A stretch of 7,912 bases of DNA from Acidobacteriaceae bacterium. Its GTDB lineage: Bacteria > Acidobacteriota > Terriglobia > Terriglobales > SbA1. The stretch lies in NCBI GenBank assembly GCA_003156615.1, contig PMHI01000228.1, forward strand, positions 25,499 through 33,410. The letters run 5' to 3'. The translations under genes and the position numbers were made by a program. This document shows, in pieces, positions 5,179-7,912 of this stretch (positions are counted from its first letter, which is position 1; each line of letters starts with the position of its first letter). The notes beneath the pieces were generated by a model. That model was given only the letters and a program-made list of their open reading frames with translations, had not been told where the DNA came from and made no database searches.

Positions 5179-6137
5179 CAGTGTTTCCCCACGTTGGCGG
5201 CGATCTGCTCAACCAGCGTATAGGGATCGCGCTTGTGCTGGGCCACCTCGGCCGCATAGCGGGCCACGCCGCTATCGCCCATCTGGTCCCGAGCCTTTTC
5301 GAACAGGGCGTCGCGCAGCATCTCGATGAGGCGCCCCTGCCAGTTCTCGACGCTTTTGTTCAGGGCCAGATTTTCTTTCTGCAGATACGCCTCATAGTCC
5401 GCAATTGCGGCTGTCAGTTCCTCGATCCCCACTCCCTGACTGGCAACGGTCTTCACGATCGGCGGCGTCCAGCCGTCGTGCCGCATTGCCAGGGACTGGA
5501 GAGTGCGAATTTCGCGCTCCACGTTCTCAGCGCCGTCGCGGTCACTCTTGTTGATCACGAAGATGTCGGCAATCTCCATGATGCCGGCTTTGATGGTCTG
5601 CACGTCATCGCCCATGCCCGGAACAAGTATCAAAATCGTGATATCCGCCAGCCGCACAATATCCACTTCGTCCTGGCCCACGCCCACGGTCTCAATGATG
5701 ATGAGGTCACGCCCCGAAGCATCCAGCACCGTAGTCACATCGGCCGTGGTGCGTGCCAACCCGCCCAGCGAGCCCCGCGTCGCCATGCTGCGAATATAGA
5801 TCCCCGGATCGGAGAAATGTTCCTGCATGCGGATGCGGTCGCCAAGAATCGCCCCGCCGGTGTAGGGACTGGTCGGATCCACCGCGATAATGCCCACTGT
5901 GCGCTTATCTTTATCCCTGCGATAGAAGCGGGCAAGCTGATCCACCAGCGTGCTCTTCCCCGCTCCCGGTGGCCCCGTCAGCCCCAGAACACGCGCCTTC
6001 CCACTGTGCGGAAACACCGCCTTGAGCAGGTCAGACCATCCAGGCGCGCGGTTCTCTACGGTTGATATGGCGCGAGCCAGCGCGCGCACGTCGCCGGAGC
6101 GCAGTTGCTCAATCCAGGTCTCGATGGTCGGATTCAA
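5178..6137 (-). CDS. meaB: MeaB, methylmalonyl-CoA mutase GTPase chaperone
   Basis: A 319-residue G3E-family GTPase (MeaB/ArgK, human MMAA) that gates adenosylcobalamin loading and protects methylmalonyl-CoA mutase from inactivation. Visible motifs: P-loop GPPGAGKS (55-62), the AVDPTSPYTGGAILGDRIRM switch region (85-104), the IIIETVGVGQDEVD segment (147-159) and the base-recognition NKSD (196-199). The C-terminal helices (about 260-318) are the dimerisation arm of the family. The length fits a stand-alone MeaB and not an IcmF fusion. It appears to start at TTG 6135-6137: no ATG or GTG occurs in frame nearby upstream, the protein aligns from this point, and no clear ribosome site is seen. It follows the acyl-CoA dehydrogenase by 54 bases and overlaps mce by one base. 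The mutase is presumably encoded elsewhere. Confidence 0.95.
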   Translation of the reverse strand: MNPTIETWIEQLRSGDVRALARAISTVENRAPGWSDLLKAVFPHSGKARVLGLTGPPGAGKSTLVDQLARFYRRDKDKRTVGIIAVDPTSPYTGGAILGDRIRMQEHFSDPGIYIRSMATRGSLGGLARTTADVTTVLDASGRDLIIIETVGVGQDEVDIVRLADITILILVPGMGDDVQTIKAGIMEIADIFVINKSDRDGAENVEREIRTLQSLAMRHDGWTPPIVKTVASQGVGIEELTAAIADYEAYLQKENLALNKSVENWQGRLIEMLRDALFEKARDQMGDSGVARYAAEVAQHKRDPYTLVEQIAANVGKH

Positions 6138-6191
6138 ACGATCAGTGTAAAGCAGGCAAGGAAAACCACGAAATGGTGCTGCGCTGAGACT

Positions 6192-7334
6192 CTACTCTTT
6201 CAGCAACTGCCGCGCAATCACCAGCCGCTGAATCTCGCTGGTGCCCTCGCCAATCGTGCACAGTTTCACGTCGCGGTAATACTTCTCGGCTGGATAGTCT
6301 TTGATAAACCCGTATCCCCCGTGAATCTGCACGCCTTCATTGGCACACCTCACGGCAACTTCGCTGGCGTAGAGTTTCGCCATCGACGATTCCATCGTCG
6401 TCTTCATGCCAACATCCTTCATGGATGCCGCCCGCATCGTGAGCAGCCGCGCCGCGTCGATCTCGGTGGCCATATCGGCCAGCTTCCACTGGATCGCCTG
6501 AAACTCCCCGATTGCTTTGCCGAATTGCTTGCGCTCCTTGGAGTAGTTCAGCGCGGCCTCGTATGCACCCTGCGCCATCCCCAGCGACAGAGCTGCGATC
6601 GAGATGCGGCCGCCATCGAGCACGCGCATCGCATCGATGAAGCCATCTCCTTCTTTTCCCAGCAGATTCTCCGCCGGAACCACGCAATCATCAAAGATCA
6701 TCTCGGCCGTGTCGCTGGCCCGCAAACCCAGCTTGTTCTCTTTCTTGCCGGGGCGAAATCCTTTCGTATCCTTTTCCACAATGAACGCCGAAAGCCCGTG
6801 CGTATGCGCCGTCCGGTCAGTCACGGCGAGCACCACGATCACGTCGGCATAGTGGCCGTTCGTGCAAAAAGTTTTTGTGCCGTTGAGCACCCAATTGCTG
6901 CCGCGGCGCTTCGCGGTCATGCGGGCGCTGCCCGCGTCCGATCCCGACGATGGCTCCGTCAATCCCCACGCTCCGAGGGAATCGCCCGTAGCTAGTTTGC
7001 TGACGTATTTCTTTTTCTGCGTCTCGTTGCCGGCAAGGAATATGTGATTGGAACACAGCGACGTATGCGCGGCCACAATAATGCCTACCGAGCCATCCAC
7101 CCGCGACAACTCTTCGATGGCGATCACATATTCCACGTAGCCCATGCCAGCGCCTGCGTACTCAGTGGGGAAAACCATTCCCAATAATCCCAGCTTGCCC
7201 AACTCCTTAACGGTAGCCAGGGGAAATTCGCACGCTTCGTCCCATTTCATGACATGGGGCGCGATCTCGCGCTCGGCGAACTCACGGACGCTCTTCTTCA
7301 GATGCTGCTGCTCGTCACTCAATTGAAAATCCAA
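6192..7334 (-). CDS. Acyl-CoA dehydrogenase (short- or branched-chain type)
   Basis: A 380-residue FAD-dependent acyl-CoA dehydrogenase that introduces an alpha-beta double bond into acyl-CoA and passes electrons to ETF. Domains in order: N-terminal helical (1-118), middle beta domain starting [13 protein letters not shown] (121-133) that contacts FAD, and C-terminal helical with [14 protein letters not shown] (267-280), IHGGYGF (337-343) and [10 protein letters not shown] (361-370). The probable catalytic base is Glu363, the short/medium-chain position, not the isovaleryl one. The start is TTG 7334: GGAGGAG lies two bases upstream, and [10 protein letters not shown] is the usual family start, giving typical length. 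The frame is open to ATG 7475 but the 47 extra residues are unlike the family. The chain-length specificity cannot be read from the sequence. Context with meaB-mce suggests use in branched- or odd-chain acyl breakdown. Confidence 0.92.
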   Translation of the reverse strand: MDFQLSDEQQHLKKSVREFAEREIAPHVMKWDEACEFPLATVKELGKLGLLGMVFPTEYAGAGMGYVEYVIAIEELSRVDGSVGIIVAAHTSLCSNHIFLAGNETQKKKYVSKLATGDSLGAWGLTEPSSGSDAGSARMTAKRRGSNWVLNGTKTFCTNGHYADVIVVLAVTDRTAHTHGLSAFIVEKDTKGFRPGKKENKLGLRASDTAEMIFDDCVVPAENLLGKEGDGFIDAMRVLDGGRISIAALSLGMAQGAYEAALNYSKERKQFGKAIGEFQAIQWKLADMATEIDAARLLTMRAASMKDVGMKTTMESSMAKLYASEVAVRCANEGVQIHGGYGFIKDYPAEKYYRDVKLCTIGEGTSEIQRLVIARQLLKE

Positions 7335-7336
7335 AA

Positions 7337-7343
7337 CTCCTCC
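7337..7343 (-). promoter_or_regulatory. Shine-Dalgarno site deciding the acyl-CoA dehydrogenase TTG start
   Basis: GGAGGAG on the minus strand lies immediately before TTG 7334 (four bases from the GGAGG core). It is the strongest ribosome site near the gene. It supports the rare TTG start over the upstream in-frame ATGs at 7475 and 7466. Confidence 0.7.
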
Positions 7344-7384
7344 ACCGCCTGCGACCGGTTTTTTGATTAGAACATAGCGGCAGA

Positions 7385-7392
7385 GGGGGGGG
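7385..7392. repeat. Run of eight G
   Basis: An uninterrupted G8 tract (plus strand) lies 51-58 bases upstream of the acyl-CoA dehydrogenase start, in the 200-base spacer after hemW. Homopolymers of this length are prone to slippage. The tract is outside the coding region if the TTG start is right. No promoter could be placed confidently in this spacer. Confidence 0.6.
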
Positions 7393-7534
7393 AAGTTACC
7401 TCGGGCCGGGGAGGGAGAAAGTTCAGCAAGCCGCGTAAACACTGGGGACTCTGGGCACAAAAGCATGCAGCCCAACCGACCGGATGGTTTGCCTATACAC
7501 CCATTTCGGAGGTTTTATCGCAGGAACGCGAAAA

Positions 7535-7912
7535 TCAGCGAGCGATTTCCTCCGCCACCAGGAACCGCTCGAACACTTCGTTCGACAGCAACCGGCCGCG
7601 CGACGTCAAACAGACAAACTCTCCCCGCTCCTCCATGAGTCCGCCTTCGACAAGCTGGGCAATCGCGGAGCGAGCGTTCCCAACAGCTTCCTCGCCAAAC
7701 TTCGCAGCGAGCTCCCGCAAGCGAACGCCCCGGGTCAGTCGCAGCCCAAGAAAAAAACTCTCCTCCCAGGCGGCTTGGGGCGAAACTGCGGTTCGCTCGA
7801 AGCCTGCCTGTTGTTGGTACAGTTCCAGGGAATCCGCGGCTGCGAATCGTACCGACTCGATGTCTGCGGTGGCAGAAGCCAGCATCGAATGCGCATCCAC
7901 CCCAAAGCCGAA
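7535..7912 (-). CDS. hemW: HemW-like radical SAM protein, C-terminal part
   Basis: Only the last 125 codons are in the window; the gene continues past 7912, so the radical SAM cysteine motif cannot be seen. The visible part begins FGFGVDAHSM, the GxGxxA/DHS segment of the HemN/HemW family, and continues through a helix with SLELYQQQAG. It then enters the HemN C-terminal winged-helix region: EESFFLGLRLTRGV, LRELAAKFG, VEGGLMEERGEFVCLTSRG and RLLSNEVFERFL. HemW proteins are heme chaperones often annotated as oxygen-independent coproporphyrinogen III oxidase; which of the two this is depends on the missing N-terminus, but the C-terminal form fits HemW. It is followed 200 bases later by the acyl-CoA dehydrogenase on the same strand. 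Confidence 0.85.
   Translation of the reverse strand, partial: FGFGVDAHSMLASATADIESVRFAAADSLELYQQQAGFERTAVSPQAAWEESFFLGLRLTRGVRLRELAAKFGEEAVGNARSAIAQLVEGGLMEERGEFVCLTSRGRLLSNEVFERFLVAEEIAR

Noticed and set aside
5181..6065. Long plus-strand open frame (294 codons) opposite meaB
   Set aside because: It is antisense to an unmistakable MeaB with all GTPase motifs, and its His/Arg-rich translation shows no family features. It is a shadow of the real gene's codon bias.
6138..6191. Weak hairpin (CCA...TGG) followed by TTTTCC between acd and meaB on the minus strand
   Set aside because: The stem is only three to four pairs and the T-run is short, so it is unlikely to terminate transcription within this operon.
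6105..6995. Long plus-strand open frame (296 codons) opposite the acyl-CoA dehydrogenase
   Set aside because: It is antisense to a complete acyl-CoA dehydrogenase, and its composition is typical of a mirror frame with no motifs.

Overview
The window looks like chromosomal DNA of a moderately GC-rich free-living bacterium. The style of the proteins (YdcH/DUF465-like small protein, Rcp1-like and PilZ-like regulators, B12-linked methylmalonyl-CoA genes next to TsaB/RimI) reminds me most of Acidobacteriota (Terriglobia). That placement rests on recall, not on a search.

Right half (about 3600-7912, minus strand): an intact, closely packed run of housekeeping and metabolic genes. In transcription order it is the C-terminal end of a HemW-like radical SAM protein (7912-7535), an acyl-CoA dehydrogenase starting at TTG 7334, the MeaB GTPase chaperone of methylmalonyl-CoA mutase, methylmalonyl-CoA epimerase, TsaB (t6A tRNA modification) and RimI (ribosomal protein/GNAT N-acetyltransferase). 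meaB and mce share one base (TGATG), and tsaB and rimI overlap by 20 bases, so these pairs are probably translationally coupled. The acd-meaB-mce block fits breakdown of branched- or odd-chain acyl groups toward succinyl-CoA. The mutase itself is not in the window.

Left half (about 390-3600): a patch of two-component and cyclic-di-GMP type signalling genes, most of them broken. The one long intact gene is a plus-strand protein (732-1937) with an N-terminal receiver domain followed by a histidine kinase core. It keeps the phospho-accepting His but lacks key ATP-binding residues. It is flanked on its own strand by two receiver-domain scraps, one ending in an ATGA overlap with its start and one just after its stop. 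Converging on it from the minus strand are a receiver-only regulator with a one-base frameshift, an Rcp1-like regulator cut off after its phosphorylation site, a truncated PilZ-like protein and a short membrane-helix scrap. About 250 bases (3348-3611) between these and rimI hold nothing I recognise.

Far left: a small DUF465/YdcH-like coiled-coil protein on the minus strand (340-110), followed by a probable rho-independent terminator (52-29).

No RNA genes, CRISPR arrays, insertion-sequence ends or attachment sites were seen. The most interesting material is the decayed signalling cluster and its degenerate kinase, not a recognisable new system.
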